This document shows, one piece after another, positions 28,341-37,380 of a stretch of DNA of 64,000 nucleotides. The translations under genes were made by a program, and so were the position numbers. Source of the DNA: Castellaniella sp. (GTDB taxonomy: Bacteria > Pseudomonadota > Gammaproteobacteria > Burkholderiales > Burkholderiaceae_B); assembly GCA_019104865.1 (NCBI GenBank), contig JAHRWZ010000027.1, positions 1-64,000 on the forward strand, written 5' to 3'. Numbering within the stretch: position 1 is the first letter of the stretch; every line of letters starts with the position of its first letter. The notes beneath the pieces were generated by a model that worked only from the letters and a program-made list of their open reading frames with translations, ran no database searches and had not been told where the DNA came from.

Positions 28341-29081
28341 ATGCCTGTGGCGCCGTTGCTGTTCCTGTTTCGCTTTCTGTTGATCTCGGTCTGGATCCTG
28401 CTGGGTCTGCTGACCGAACTGCTGGTGTTTCCCCCACTGAGCCGCCGTGGGCGCCGCAGGCTGGTCGGGGCGTGGTCCCGTGTTCTGATGGCGCTGTGCG
28501 GCGTGCGGGTCCGCCCGTTGGGCCAGCCTGTGCGCCAGGGGGCGGTGTTGTGGGTCTCCAACCACATCTCGTGGGTCGATATCTTCGTGCTCAATAGCGT
28601 GCGTACGACGTCCTTCATCGCGAAGAGCGACGTCCGGCGTTGGCCGGTGATCGGCCAGCTGGTGGCCTGGGCCGGGACTCTGTTTATCGACCGTCATCAT
28701 CGTCATGCAGTGCGCGAGGCGGGACGTCAGATGGCGGATTGCTTCGGATGCGGTGACGCGGTCGGCCTGTTTCCCGAGGGCACGACGACCGACGGATCGG
28801 ACGTGCGAAACTTTCACGCAGGTCTGTTCGAAGCGGCCGTGCGGGCGGGTGTGCCGATACAGCCTGTGGCCTTGCGGTTCCTGAGGCGAGGACGCCACGC
28901 ACCGGAACTGGCCTTTGTCGGCGAGCAGACGTTGGTGGCCAATATGTGGTTTCTGTTCAGGGCCAGGGGGGTGTCGGTGGAATGCGAATTCCTGCCGGTA
29001 ATCCTGTCCGGGGATGGACTCGACCGGGCTGAGGCGGCCCAGCGTTCACATGCGGCCGTCCGTCGGGCGGTGGTCGGCTGA
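28341..29081 (+). CDS. PlsC-like 1-acyl-glycerol-3-phosphate acyltransferase
   Basis: The 246-residue protein has an N-terminal membrane helix (about 5-28) and the glycerolipid acyltransferase motifs: HISWVD (H-x4-D) in WVSNHISWVDIFVL, FIAKSDVRRWPVIG, and FPEGTTTDG. It most likely acylates lysophosphatidate or a related lysolipid such as an ornithine lipid at the inner membrane. The ATG at 28341 (MPVAPLLFLF) gives a compact N-terminus; the open frame begins at 28245. The ribosome site is weak, so the start is uncertain. Confidence 0.88.
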   Translation: MPVAPLLFLFRFLLISVWILLGLLTELLVFPPLSRRGRRRLVGAWSRVLMALCGVRVRPLGQPVRQGAVLWVSNHISWVDIFVLNSVRTTSFIAKSDVRRWPVIGQLVAWAGTLFIDRHHRHAVREAGRQMADCFGCGDAVGLFPEGTTTDGSDVRNFHAGLFEAAVRAGVPIQPVALRFLRRGRHAPELAFVGEQTLVANMWFLFRARGVSVECEFLPVILSGDGLDRAEAAQRSHAAVRRAVVG

Positions 29082-29085
29082 GACT

Positions 29086-29901
29086 TCAGCGGCAAGTCGT
29101 GCAGTTGTGCTGGATGATACGGTGGTCGCGCAGGCGCAGAGCGGTCAGCGACCGCCCCCAGACGCAGCCGGTATCCAGGCAGATAGTGTCGGAACGGATG
29201 CACAGTCCCAGGGCCGACCAGTGGCCGAAGACGATCGTCTCGGCGGGGTCGCGGCGCCCGGGCAGTTCGAACCAGGGCAGCAGGCCCGGGGCCGCATAGG
29301 GTTCCCCCTTGTGGAGGAAGTCCATGCGCCCGTCCTCGACGTGGCAGACCCGCATGCGGGTCAAGGCATTGACGATCACGCGCATGCGGTCCGGGCCTTG
29401 CAGCGCATCGTCCCATTGCAGCGGTTCCTCGCCGTACAGATCGTGCATGGCGCCGTGCCAGTCGGGCTGCCGCAGCGCGGTTTCGATTTCTCTGGCCAGC
29501 GCCTGCGCCTGATCTAGCGTCCACGCGGGCAGGATTCCCGCGTGGACCATGACGTGCCCCTGGTCGCGCACCATCAACGGCAGATGGCGTAGCCAGTCGA
29601 TCAGCGCGGCCCTGTCGGGCGCGTTCAGGACGTCCTGGAAGGTGTCGGATTTGCCCGGCTTGCGCACTCCCGCAACCACCGCCAGCAGGTGCAGGTCGTG
29701 GTTGCCCAGGATGACGCGCGCACGCGCGCCCAGGCCCCGGATCAGGCGCAGGGCGCCCAGCGAGTCCGGGCCGCGGTTGACCAGGTCGCCGGCAAACCAG
29801 AGTTCCGTGTCGGGGGTTGCGAGTTCCGGATGGGCCAGCAGGGCGCGCAGGGCACCCGCGCAGCCCTGGACGTCCCCGATGACCCAGACGTCGCGGCTCA
29901 T
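29086..29901 (-). CDS. apaH: Bis(5'-nucleosyl)-tetraphosphatase (symmetrical) ApaH
   Basis: ApaH cleaves Ap4A to two ADP and can remove Np4 caps from RNA. The 271-residue metallophosphatase has IGDVQGC, FAGDLVNRGPDSLG, ILGNHDLHLLAV and the late histidines in VMVHAGILPAW, VIFGHWSALG and LDTGCVWG, all as in the family. It overlaps lptG by four bases (ATGA), so it is coupled to an LPS-export gene, which is an unusual partner. Confidence 0.96.
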   Translation of the reverse strand: MSRDVWVIGDVQGCAGALRALLAHPELATPDTELWFAGDLVNRGPDSLGALRLIRGLGARARVILGNHDLHLLAVVAGVRKPGKSDTFQDVLNAPDRAALIDWLRHLPLMVRDQGHVMVHAGILPAWTLDQAQALAREIETALRQPDWHGAMHDLYGEEPLQWDDALQGPDRMRVIVNALTRMRVCHVEDGRMDFLHKGEPYAAPGLLPWFELPGRRDPAETIVFGHWSALGLCIRSDTICLDTGCVWGRSLTALRLRDHRIIQHNCTTCR

Positions 29902-31073
29902 GTGGGACTTTGTTCCAGACGGCGCTGGCGCAGCCAGAGGGATAGGGGATGGCGGTGTTCCATCGCCATCAGCGCCGTCAGTGCCAGCACCAGGCCCACC
30001 AGGCTGGGTACCAGCGCCGTGGCCCAGGGCGGCCAGTCACCCAGCATCCCGGCGTTCAGGGCCAGTTGATTCAGCATGAAAAAGCCCACGCCCAGGATGA
30101 TGCCCAGAAAGACCTTGGGGCCGACCCCGCCCCGGCGGGTCTGCATGAAACCGATCGGGGTGGCGATGGTCATCATCACCAGCAGCGTGAAAGGGTAGGC
30201 AATTTTGCGCCACAGCGCGATTTGCTGGCGGTCGGTCTGCAGGTGGTTCTTCTTCAGGTACTGAATGTAATCCAGCAGGTCCGTGATCGCCATGCGCTCC
30301 GGCGTCAGGATACGGGCGATAAGGCGTTCCGGCGTCAGCGAGGTGGGGATGTCGCGGTTCTCGAGGTGGATCACTTCGGTGATCGGCGCCTTCGGGACCC
30401 GGGCATCCGCGAGCGCGCTGGCCGACTGCGGCTGGATGTGTGTTTCCGTCAGTCCGTGCAGGATGAGTCGGCCTTGTTCGAACTGACCGCTGTCGGCCTG
30501 GACATAGTCCAGCAGTGTGTCGTCGGGCCGGAATTCGTACAGAACGATTCCCCGGACCTGCCCCTGGCCCGTGAGCTGCTGGATGTTGATGATGCGGGTG
30601 CCGCCCTGCGGGTCGGTTTCCTTGAACCAGTAGCCGCTGGACAGGCGCCCTCCGTCGGTGCGGCCCAGCAACGCGAGACGCGATTCGCTGCCCTTCAGTT
30701 CGGCCGCCGGCGTAATGTATTCCGACAGGATATAGGCCCCCAGGACCAACGGGATGGTAATCAGCCACAAGGCGCCCAGCAGCTTCAGGCCGCTTACGCC
30801 CGAGGCTCGCAGGATGGTCAGTTCGTTGCGCTGGGCCAGGCCGGCAAGCGCTAGCACCGCGCCGATCAGCAAACCGATGGGCAGTAGCTCATACAGATGG
30901 TTGGGCAGATCCAGGGCCTGCAGGTAGAACAGGTTCAGCAGGGTCAGACGTTCGCCGACTTTGTCCAGGCCTTCGATCAGGGCGAAGAACATGAACAGAC
31001 CCACGAGCGCCACCAGCACGACTGTGGTCGAGCGATAGATTTCGCGGGCAAGATAGCGTCGGGCCGTGCGCAT
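29898..31073 (-). CDS. lptG: LPS export ABC transporter permease LptG
   Basis: LptG pairs with LptF and the ATPase LptB to extract LPS from the inner membrane. The 391-residue protein has six predicted helices: three before a periplasmic beta-jellyroll domain (about 125-270) and three after. Family blocks are LPIGLLIGAVLALAGLAQRN, ELTILRASGVS and RKIAYPFTLLVMMTIATPIG. lptF is not beside it, although the two are adjacent in most proteobacteria. It could be LptF rather than LptG by sequence alone, but the N-terminal residues and the GVGPKVFLGIILGVGFFMLN region favour LptG. Confidence 0.88.
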   Translation of the reverse strand: MRTARRYLAREIYRSTTVVLVALVGLFMFFALIEGLDKVGERLTLLNLFYLQALDLPNHLYELLPIGLLIGAVLALAGLAQRNELTILRASGVSGLKLLGALWLITIPLVLGAYILSEYITPAAELKGSESRLALLGRTDGGRLSSGYWFKETDPQGGTRIINIQQLTGQGQVRGIVLYEFRPDDTLLDYVQADSGQFEQGRLILHGLTETHIQPQSASALADARVPKAPITEVIHLENRDIPTSLTPERLIARILTPERMAITDLLDYIQYLKKNHLQTDRQQIALWRKIAYPFTLLVMMTIATPIGFMQTRRGGVGPKVFLGIILGVGFFMLNQLALNAGMLGDWPPWATALVPSLVGLVLALTALMAMEHRHPLSLWLRQRRLEQSPT

Positions 31074-31115
31074 GGCTGAAACTGCAGTGAAAACTTCAAT
31101 AGTACTCTGATCTGC

Positions 31116-31820
31116 TCAGGGCACTTCGACCAGCCGCATGCGGGCGAGCACGGTGGCGGTGTGGGAACGCAGGTAGGCGGTGGCGCCGTGCTGGTCGTAG
31201 TAGGCTGGATTGGGCAGCATGGAGGCCAGTTCGGCGGCCTGGCCGGTGGTCAGCCGCGCCGCGTCCGTGCGAAAGTAGTGCCGGGCGGCGGCCTGTGCAC
31301 CAAAGGTGGACTCGCCCCACTGGGCGATGTTCAGGTAGAGCTCCAGGATCCGTCGTTTGCTCATGACCCCTTCGATCATGTAGGTCAGGATCAGTTCCTG
31401 GCCCTTGCGCAGGTAATTGCGCGAATTCGACAGGAACAGATTTTTCGCCAGTTGTTGGGTGATGGTGGAGCCACCGCGCCGGCGCGACCGGCCCAGTTCC
31501 TCCTGGCGCTGGTTGTAGCGCCAGGCCTTGCGGATGGAATCCCATTCCACGCCGTCATGCTCGACGAAGCTGGAATCCTCGGAGGCGATCACCGCGCGCT
31601 TCAGGTTGACACTGATGCCGGCATAAGGGACCCACTCGTGGGTCAGGTGGGCGTTTGGGTCATGGGCTCGCAAAGAGGCCAGGGTTGCCTGCATGACCGG
31701 CGTATTGGCCGGGTTGCGGTAGTTGAACCAGACCACCATGCCGAACAGGCCGATCTCGTACAGAAACCCGGCGCACAGGATCAGCAGCACGGCAAAGGCA
31801 GCCAGCGAGCGCAGCCTCAT
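31116..31820 (-). CDS. mtgA: Monofunctional peptidoglycan glycosyltransferase MtgA
   Basis: MtgA polymerises lipid II into glycan without cross-linking. The 234-residue protein has one N-terminal membrane helix and a GT51 domain with the catalytic glutamate in IASEDSSFVEHDGVEWDSI, the RRGGSTITQQLAKNLFLS motif, KGQELILTYMIEG and KRRILELYLNIAQWG. All five GT51 motifs are present. It overlaps the TonB-like gene by four bases. Confidence 0.96.
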   Translation of the reverse strand: MRLRSLAAFAVLLILCAGFLYEIGLFGMVVWFNYRNPANTPVMQATLASLRAHDPNAHLTHEWVPYAGISVNLKRAVIASEDSSFVEHDGVEWDSIRKAWRYNQRQEELGRSRRRGGSTITQQLAKNLFLSNSRNYLRKGQELILTYMIEGVMSKRRILELYLNIAQWGESTFGAQAAARHYFRTDAARLTTGQAAELASMLPNPAYYDQHGATAYLRSHTATVLARMRLVEVP

Positions 31821-32707
31821 GGCGACTCCGTGTCCAGCCCCGCGTGTGTGAAATGCCAGGTCCGGGTGATCGCCAGAATGTCGGTGCGCTCGGCCACTTT
31901 GGGCGGCAGTGGCGGGAATGGGGCTGCCAGTTCGATGATGCGGCGGGCCGCGCTGTTCAGAATGGCCTGGCTGGACGGATGGTCGAATTCCAGGTGATCC
32001 AGCTGCCCGTCGCGGCGGATGTAGACCGTCAGTTGCAAGTCGCCATAGATCTTCCCACGTGCTTCCGGCGGATAGTGCTGGGTGCCGATCAATTCGATGC
32101 GCTTGCGCCAGGCTTCGACGTATTCGGCGTAGTCGGCGGCCTGGGTGGACGGTGCGACAAAGGTTTGCCTGGGTTGGGCGTTATAGCGTTCGATCCGTTC
32201 CTTCAGCGCGGCGATACGGGCGCTGAGCACCAGGCTGTCCTGCTGGCGGTCGTCCTGGCCCGGTTCGGTGCTTTGTCCCAGCAGTTCCGGCGCCGGGCTG
32301 GCCTGAGGCACTGTGTCCCGGGCCTCCAGTTGCGTGAGCAAGCGGCGCTGTTCCGCCTCCAGTTCGGCTTGACGGCGTCGCAGTGCTTCCAGGACGGTTT
32401 CGTCGGCGCTGTCCTCGGTGGTGCGCGGCAGCGGCGAAGCCGCCATGCCCTTGGGCTGCTCACCGCCGCCGTCCAAGTTTTGCTGCGCGAGTGCCTGGGG
32501 GCGCAGTGGCGGTTGGTCGCTGCGGCTGTTGACCAGCGTGATCTCCAGGCTGGATTCCTGAGGCTGCGGGGTTGGATGGGTGGCGTGCCAGGCCAGCAGC
32601 AGGGCATGGACGCAGAGCGACAGCAGCAGGGCGAGCGCCATGCGGCTGCGGCCTTCGTGGCGGGTTTCCAGCAGTTGCAGCGACAGGGGGTTCGCCGGCT
32701 GTGTCAT
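31817..32707 (-). CDS. TonB-like energy-transducer protein with coiled coil
   Basis: The 296-residue protein has an N-terminal signal-anchor helix (MALALLLSLCVHALLLAW), a Pro/Gln-rich linker, a probable coiled coil at about 105-175 rich in E, R and L, and a C-terminal TonB-like domain (about 200-290; YPPEARGKIYGDLQLTVYI). Such proteins link the inner membrane to outer-membrane receptors, but no exbB/exbD is near. The ATG at 32707 lies six bases past the RNase stop codon. It overlaps mtgA (ATGA), so it could serve a cell-envelope role rather than iron uptake. Confidence 0.78.
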   Translation of the reverse strand: MTQPANPLSLQLLETRHEGRSRMALALLLSLCVHALLLAWHATHPTPQPQESSLEITLVNSRSDQPPLRPQALAQQNLDGGGEQPKGMAASPLPRTTEDSADETVLEALRRRQAELEAEQRRLLTQLEARDTVPQASPAPELLGQSTEPGQDDRQQDSLVLSARIAALKERIERYNAQPRQTFVAPSTQAADYAEYVEAWRKRIELIGTQHYPPEARGKIYGDLQLTVYIRRDGQLDHLEFDHPSSQAILNSAARRIIELAAPFPPLPPKVAERTDILAITRTWHFTHAGLDTESP

Positions 32708-32712
32708 GTCGT

Positions 32713-34593
32713 TCAGGGAGCCTCGCGCAGGCGGCACTCGATGTCCAGTCCCAGGTCATCGTAGCCCAGGATGTCCAGGGTGATTTCCTGGCCTCGCTCG
32801 AACGCGGGCAGGCCGTTGATGCGAGTGACCAATGGGGCGCAGGCCAGGCGCACGAGATTTTCGCGCAGGACGTGGGCCTGGACTTCCCTGATGCCTTGCT
32901 GTTGCAGCCAGCGGATGCACCAGTACCGTTCCATCGAGGACTGGAATTCGCCCCACAGCGTGTATTGCGAATCGAATGCGCCGATCAGGGCATAGAGGTC
33001 GGCATCCTTCGGCTTGAAGGGCGCCACCAGCCGCGCCGAAACGCCGTGTTCCGCCGCGGCCATGATCTGCCCCTGATTGATCAGATCGACGTAGCGGCGC
33101 AGGGGCGAGGTAGACCAGACGTATTGCGACACCGCGATGGATTCATGCGGCAGCGCCTGGGTCGACATGCGTGTGCGGCCCATCTGCTGCGAGCGGTAGA
33201 TGCCAGGCACGCCATGGCGCGCCAGCAGCGCGCCCCACTGCGTGTTGGTCAGGATCATGTATTCGGCCACCAGCCGCTCCAGCGGTGCGTTGCGCTGGCG
33301 CGGGATCAGGCGGATGACCGAGTCCGGGTCGTCCGCCGGGCCGTCCAGTTCGAAGCTGTATTCGATGCGGTCGTTGTTTTCCGGTTTTCCCCGGGCGCGG
33401 TCGCGGATGGCGCACAGCCGCTGGGCGAACTGCCACAGGGGGCGCAGCCAGTGGGCGTAGGGTACGGGGGCCTGCGGATCCGCCAGCGCCGTTTCGGTGA
33501 TGCTGTCGCCCAGACGGTCATGGCGCAGGTTGGCTGTGACGCGGATGCGCTCGAGCCGGGTTTCCGTGGCCAGGATCTCGCCGTCCGCCAGCCGCCCGGT
33601 CACGTACAGGGACAGGGCCGGGCGCCATTGACCCTCGTCCAGCGAGAAGGCGGCGATCAGCTCGCGCGGCAGCATGGGGATCTTGTCGCCCGGCATGTAG
33701 ACAGTGGACATGCGGCTGCGGGCCATGTCGTCGAAGGCGCTGCCGCGTGGCGCCGCCAGGGCTGGCGCGGCGATATGGATGCCGACCCGGATCGTTTCGG
33801 CATCCGGCTGCGTGACCGACAGTGCGTCGTCGATCTCGATCGTGCTGGAATCGTCCACGGAATAGGCTTCCACGTCGGCCTGCGGCAGGTCGGCGCCCCA
33901 GTCTTCCACGGCGACCGGAGGCCATTGCGTGCCTTTCGGGAAATGCTCGGCCAGGAAACGCGCGCGCATCATCGCCAGCTGGTTGGGCCAGACGCCCAGC
34001 GACAGCAGCAGCCTTTCGGGGCTTTCGCCCAACTGCTGCACGGCGGCGTCGAAGGCTTTCCATTCCAGGGTGTTCTTGTCCGGATGGTCCAGGAATGTCG
34101 GCGCCGCAGCCCTGAGCGCTTCGGGCAACTGGCCGGCCACCAGCGATTCGGTCCATTGTTGCTGCTGTTCCGCCTGCAGGCGTTTCTTCTCGATCGCCGC
34201 CAGGGCGGCCTTCAAGATGTCCGGCGGAGCGGGCCGGAATGTGCCGCGGCCGCGCCGATGGAAGTAGGCCGGAGCGGCCGACAGGGCCACGATCAACGCG
34301 GTCTTCTCCACGGCATCCGGCGCATGGCCGAAGTAGTCCTGCGCCAGGGCGGCCGCCTCGAACTCTTCTTGTGGGGCGAATTCCCACAGGAAGTCGGGCT
34401 CCAGCGTGGCCGCCATCGCTTCGGCCGACGGCAGCAGGGCCTCTGGGGTGGGGGCGTCGAACGTGAACAGCACACTGTTGCGCTTGATCTTGCTGCGCTT
34501 GCCGGAGGCGGACTCGACCTGTATCGAGGTGTCGGCTTCGGAAAAAATGGTTTCGGCCTTGAGTTTGCCGGCGTCTTCGTAGAGAACGTGCAT
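32713..34593 (-). CDS. RNB-family exoribonuclease (RNase II/R-like)
   Basis: The 626-residue protein has the RNB catalytic domain at about 240-540, with the metal-binding aspartates in SVDDSSTIEIDDALSV, then MARSRMSTVYMPGDKIPMLP, VAEYMILTNTQWG and SPLRRYVDLINQGQI. It degrades RNA 3' to 5'. It is shorter than RNase R (about 800) and lacks its long basic tail, and the N-terminal cold-shock region is poorly conserved. The family of betaproteobacterial RNB proteins of this size sits between RNase II and RNase R, so I leave the symbol blank. It follows mpl by 17 bases. Confidence 0.9.
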   Translation of the reverse strand: MHVLYEDAGKLKAETIFSEADTSIQVESASGKRSKIKRNSVLFTFDAPTPEALLPSAEAMAATLEPDFLWEFAPQEEFEAAALAQDYFGHAPDAVEKTALIVALSAAPAYFHRRGRGTFRPAPPDILKAALAAIEKKRLQAEQQQQWTESLVAGQLPEALRAAAPTFLDHPDKNTLEWKAFDAAVQQLGESPERLLLSLGVWPNQLAMMRARFLAEHFPKGTQWPPVAVEDWGADLPQADVEAYSVDDSSTIEIDDALSVTQPDAETIRVGIHIAAPALAAPRGSAFDDMARSRMSTVYMPGDKIPMLPRELIAAFSLDEGQWRPALSLYVTGRLADGEILATETRLERIRVTANLRHDRLGDSITETALADPQAPVPYAHWLRPLWQFAQRLCAIRDRARGKPENNDRIEYSFELDGPADDPDSVIRLIPRQRNAPLERLVAEYMILTNTQWGALLARHGVPGIYRSQQMGRTRMSTQALPHESIAVSQYVWSTSPLRRYVDLINQGQIMAAAEHGVSARLVAPFKPKDADLYALIGAFDSQYTLWGEFQSSMERYWCIRWLQQQGIREVQAHVLRENLVRLACAPLVTRINGLPAFERGQEITLDILGYDDLGLDIECRLREAP

Positions 34594-34610
34594 GAAAAGG
34601 ATACGGAAGG

Positions 34611-36023
34611 TCAGTGGGGGGACGGAGCCCGGTGTGGCGCGTCGGGGCCGCGTCGGGCCAGCGCGTCGAGCAGTTTCTGGTGGATGCCGCCGAAGCCGCC
34701 ATTACTCATGATCAGGATATGGTCGTCTGGTCGCGCGGCCGCGCAGAGCGCCTGGATCAACGCGTCCAGGTCGTCGCCGGTCCAGGAAAGACGGTCGCCG
34801 AGGGGGGCGAGAACCTTGGCTGGATCCCAGCCGAGTGCCTGTTTGCCCACCGTTTCGCCGTAGCAGAAGATCAGGTCGGCGGCGGACAGCGAATCGGGCA
34901 GCCGGGCTGCCATGGTACCCAGCTTCATGGTGTTCGAGCGTGGCTCGATGACCGCCAGGATCCGCGTCCCGGCGCCGACGCGACGGCGCAACCCGTCGAT
35001 CGTGGTCGCGATTGCGCTGGGGTGATGCGCGAAATCGTCGTACACGGCGATGCGACCGACGGTGCCGCGCAGTTCCAGCCGCCGGCGCACACCCTGAAAG
35101 GCGCCCAGGGCCGCGAGACCGGCCTGGACCGGGATACCGGCGTGTTGCGCAGCCGCCAGGGCGGCCAGGGCGTTGGCCTGGTTGTGGCGGCCGGCCAGCG
35201 ACCATTCCAGCCAGCCTTGCGGTTGGCCGTCGCGCAGGATCCGGCAGCGACGGTCGTCGGCCGGGTCGGGCTCGGCCCGCCACACGCCTTCGGGGCCGAA
35301 TGTTTCCACCGGCGTCCAGCAGCCTCGGTCCAGCACACGGTCCAGCGCATCGCTGGCGGCCGGACGGATGATTCGCCCGCTGGCGGGGATGGTGCGCACC
35401 AGGTGGTGGAACTGGGTTTCGATGGCCGCCAGGTCCGGGAAGATGTCGGCGTGGTCGAACTCCAGATTGTTCAGGATGGCGGTGCGGGGCCGGTAATGGA
35501 CAAATTTGGAGCGTTTGTCGAAGAAGGCCGTGTCGTATTCGTCGGCCTCGATGACGAAATGGGTGCGCCGCGCGTCATAGCGGGCCGACACCCGCAGGTC
35601 GGGGGCCACGCCGCCAATCAGGAAGTTCGCGGGCTGGCCGGCGTGTTCGAAGATCCAGGCCAGCATGGCGCTGGTGGTCGTCTTGCCGTGCGTGCCGGCC
35701 ACGGCCAGCACGTGCTGGCCACCCAGGATATGGTCGGCCAGCCATTGCGGGCCCGAGATGTAGGGCAGCCCACGGTCCAGGATGGCCTCCATCAGCGGAT
35801 TGCCCCGGCTGACCACGTTACCGATGATGTACAGATCGGCCCCCAGGCCGATCTGGTCCGCGTCGAAGCCCTCGGACAGATCGATGCCCTGTTCGCGCAG
35901 TTGGGTGCTCATCGGCGGGTAGACCCCCGCGTCGCAGCCCGTGACCCGGTGCCCGGCCGAGCGGGCGATGAGGGCCAGCCCCCCCATGAACGTCCCGCAG
36001 ATTCCCAGTATGTGTACGTGCAT
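34611..36023 (-). CDS. mpl: UDP-N-acetylmuramate:L-Ala-gamma-D-Glu-meso-DAP ligase Mpl
   Basis: Mpl attaches the recycled murein tripeptide to UDP-MurNAc, saving cell-wall precursors. The 470-residue protein begins MHVHILGICGTFMGGLALIA, has the ATP site AGTHGKTTTSAMLAW, the DEYDTAFFDKRSKFVHYRP segment specific for Mpl, and NNLEFDHADIF, and FAHHPSAI in the C-terminal domain. It belongs with anmK in this window as part of wall recycling. It is divergent from tlpA with 147 bases between. Confidence 0.97.
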   Translation of the reverse strand: MHVHILGICGTFMGGLALIARSAGHRVTGCDAGVYPPMSTQLREQGIDLSEGFDADQIGLGADLYIIGNVVSRGNPLMEAILDRGLPYISGPQWLADHILGGQHVLAVAGTHGKTTTSAMLAWIFEHAGQPANFLIGGVAPDLRVSARYDARRTHFVIEADEYDTAFFDKRSKFVHYRPRTAILNNLEFDHADIFPDLAAIETQFHHLVRTIPASGRIIRPAASDALDRVLDRGCWTPVETFGPEGVWRAEPDPADDRRCRILRDGQPQGWLEWSLAGRHNQANALAALAAAQHAGIPVQAGLAALGAFQGVRRRLELRGTVGRIAVYDDFAHHPSAIATTIDGLRRRVGAGTRILAVIEPRSNTMKLGTMAARLPDSLSAADLIFCYGETVGKQALGWDPAKVLAPLGDRLSWTGDDLDALIQALCAAARPDDHILIMSNGGFGGIHQKLLDALARRGPDAPHRAPSPH

Positions 36024-36170
36024 CGCATCCTCCGGCCTGTATTGTAGGGCCCAATGCTATGATGAATGGGCCAGCGGCACGGCCTTGTCCCGGTGACTTG
36101 CCGTGCCCGACGAATCAGGGCGGCGTGCGTGCCGCGCGGCGGGTGACATAGCGTGGAGCATGCTTTTTAG

Positions 36171-36665
36171 ATGGACAGGCGGACATTTCTGCGCGTGGCG
36201 GCGCTGGCGGGCGTGATCATCGGACCGGATCGGGCCCTCGCGTCGATGCTCCCGGCAAATCCAGTCTTTGGCCGTTCGTTCGACAATCTTCAGGGCGCCA
36301 GCCAGCCCCTTTCGGGGTATGTGGGCCGTCCGGTGCTGATGAATTTCTGGGCCAGCTGGTGTGCGCCCTGCGTGCGGGAAATGCCGTTGCTCGAATCGTT
36401 GCATCATCAGCATCCAGACCTGGTCGTGCTGGGGCTGGCCATCGATACGCGCGCCAATATCCTGCGTTTCCTGGACAGGATAAAAGTTTCCTATCCTTTG
36501 CTGCTGACCGGGACCCAGGGTATTCCTCTCATGCGTGATCTCGGCAACAAGGGCGGTGGGTTACCCTTCAGCGTCCTGTTCGATCGTCAGGGGCGAGTGG
36601 ATTCCACCGTGATCGGCGAGCTCAAGCCCGATGACGTGCAACAACGCCTGACCAGGATACTTTAA
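36171..36665 (+). CDS. TlpA-like thioredoxin-fold protein, exported
   Basis: The 164-residue protein starts MDRRTFLRVAALAG, a twin-arginine-type signal, and has a thioredoxin fold with the active-site WCAPC (Cys64, Cys67) in LMNFWASWCAPCVREMPLLE. It belongs to the AhpC/TSA-like TlpA/ResA group that reduces disulfides in the periplasm, for example for cytochrome c maturation. The cis-proline loop reads GGGLPFSVLFD. The ATG at 36171 fits the signal. In many relatives aroQ lies between this gene and accB; here it is absent. Confidence 0.88.
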   Translation: MDRRTFLRVAALAGVIIGPDRALASMLPANPVFGRSFDNLQGASQPLSGYVGRPVLMNFWASWCAPCVREMPLLESLHHQHPDLVVLGLAIDTRANILRFLDRIKVSYPLLLTGTQGIPLMRDLGNKGGGLPFSVLFDRQGRVDSTVIGELKPDDVQQRLTRIL

Positions 36666-36933
36666 GTTTCAATTTAAAGGTCTGAAACGTCGGCTGCCCC
36701 TGTTTTAATGGACAAATCGACGGTTTTAGCGTAAAAAGGCGCTTTGAAGGGCTGACGCGATCGGGTCGTGACTGTGTTTTTCGCAGGCCCCCGGTCGTTG
36801 CACTGCGAATGTGGCCGTCGTGGATTCCCCCCCGTTTTCCGGGGACGGACCGACGGCGTATTTGTTTCTGCCGCCCGAATTCAATCATGAACGGTCTACC
36901 TCGCCGGGGGCCTGCACACAGGAATCATTTCTC
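36666..36933 (+). promoter_or_regulatory. Leader region of the accB operon
   Basis: These 268 bases between the thioredoxin gene and accB hold no gene I can support. A frame that continues into accB begins at 36811, but its extra 41 residues look like untranslated sequence, and accB starts normally at 36934. Transcript leaders of acc operons are often long and regulated. I see no clear hairpin or box that I would name, only T/A-rich stretches near 36690-36740. Confidence 0.3.
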
Positions 36934-37377
36934 ATGGATCTCAGAAAACTGAAAACGCTGATCGACCTGGTGGCCGATTCGGGAATCGCCGAACTCGAGA
37001 TCACCGAAGGCGAAGGCAAGGTCCGCATCGTCAAGTTCTCCCAGACCCCCATGGTTGCACCCGCCCCGATGGCCCCCGCTCCCGCCCAGGTTATGGCTGC
37101 CGCGGGCGCGGCCGTCGCGCCGGCGCCTGTGGTCGTGCCGCAGGGCCACCCCGTGAAGGCCCCGATGGTCGGCACCTTCTACCGTTCGCCGAACCCCAAT
37201 TCGCCGGCCTTCGTCGAAGTCGGCCAGACCGTCAAGGAAGGCGATCCCCTGTGCATCATCGAGGCCATGAAACTGCTCAACGAGATCGAGGCTGACAAGT
37301 CCGGCGTGGTCAAGGAAATCCTGGTCGAAAACGGCGAGCCGGTGGAATACGGCCAACCCCTGTTCATCATTGCCTGA
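36934..37377 (+). CDS. accB: Biotin carboxyl carrier protein of acetyl-CoA carboxylase
   Basis: AccB carries the biotin that shuttles CO2 in fatty acid synthesis. The 147-residue protein begins [17 protein letters not shown], has a Pro/Ala-rich linker (about 40-70) and the biotinyl domain with the target lysine in [14 protein letters not shown] (Lys113). It is three bases before accC, so one operon is certain. The start at 36934 has an AGGAA ribosome site; the upstream frame is not conserved. Confidence 0.97.
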   Translation: MDLRKLKTLIDLVADSGIAELEITEGEGKVRIVKFSQTPMVAPAPMAPAPAQVMAAAGAAVAPAPVVVPQGHPVKAPMVGTFYRSPNPNSPAFVEVGQTVKEGDPLCIIEAMKLLNEIEADKSGVVKEILVENGEPVEYGQPLFIIA

Positions 37378-37380
37378 GCC

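Noticed and set aside
32572-34863. A 763-residue plus-strand frame opposite the RNB gene
   Set aside because: Its sequence has no domain or family pattern and lies across a well-supported minus-strand gene and two gene boundaries. GC-rich codon bias produces such frames.
34614-36047. A 477-residue plus-strand frame opposite mpl
   Set aside because: It has no family features, and mpl motifs are complete on the other strand.
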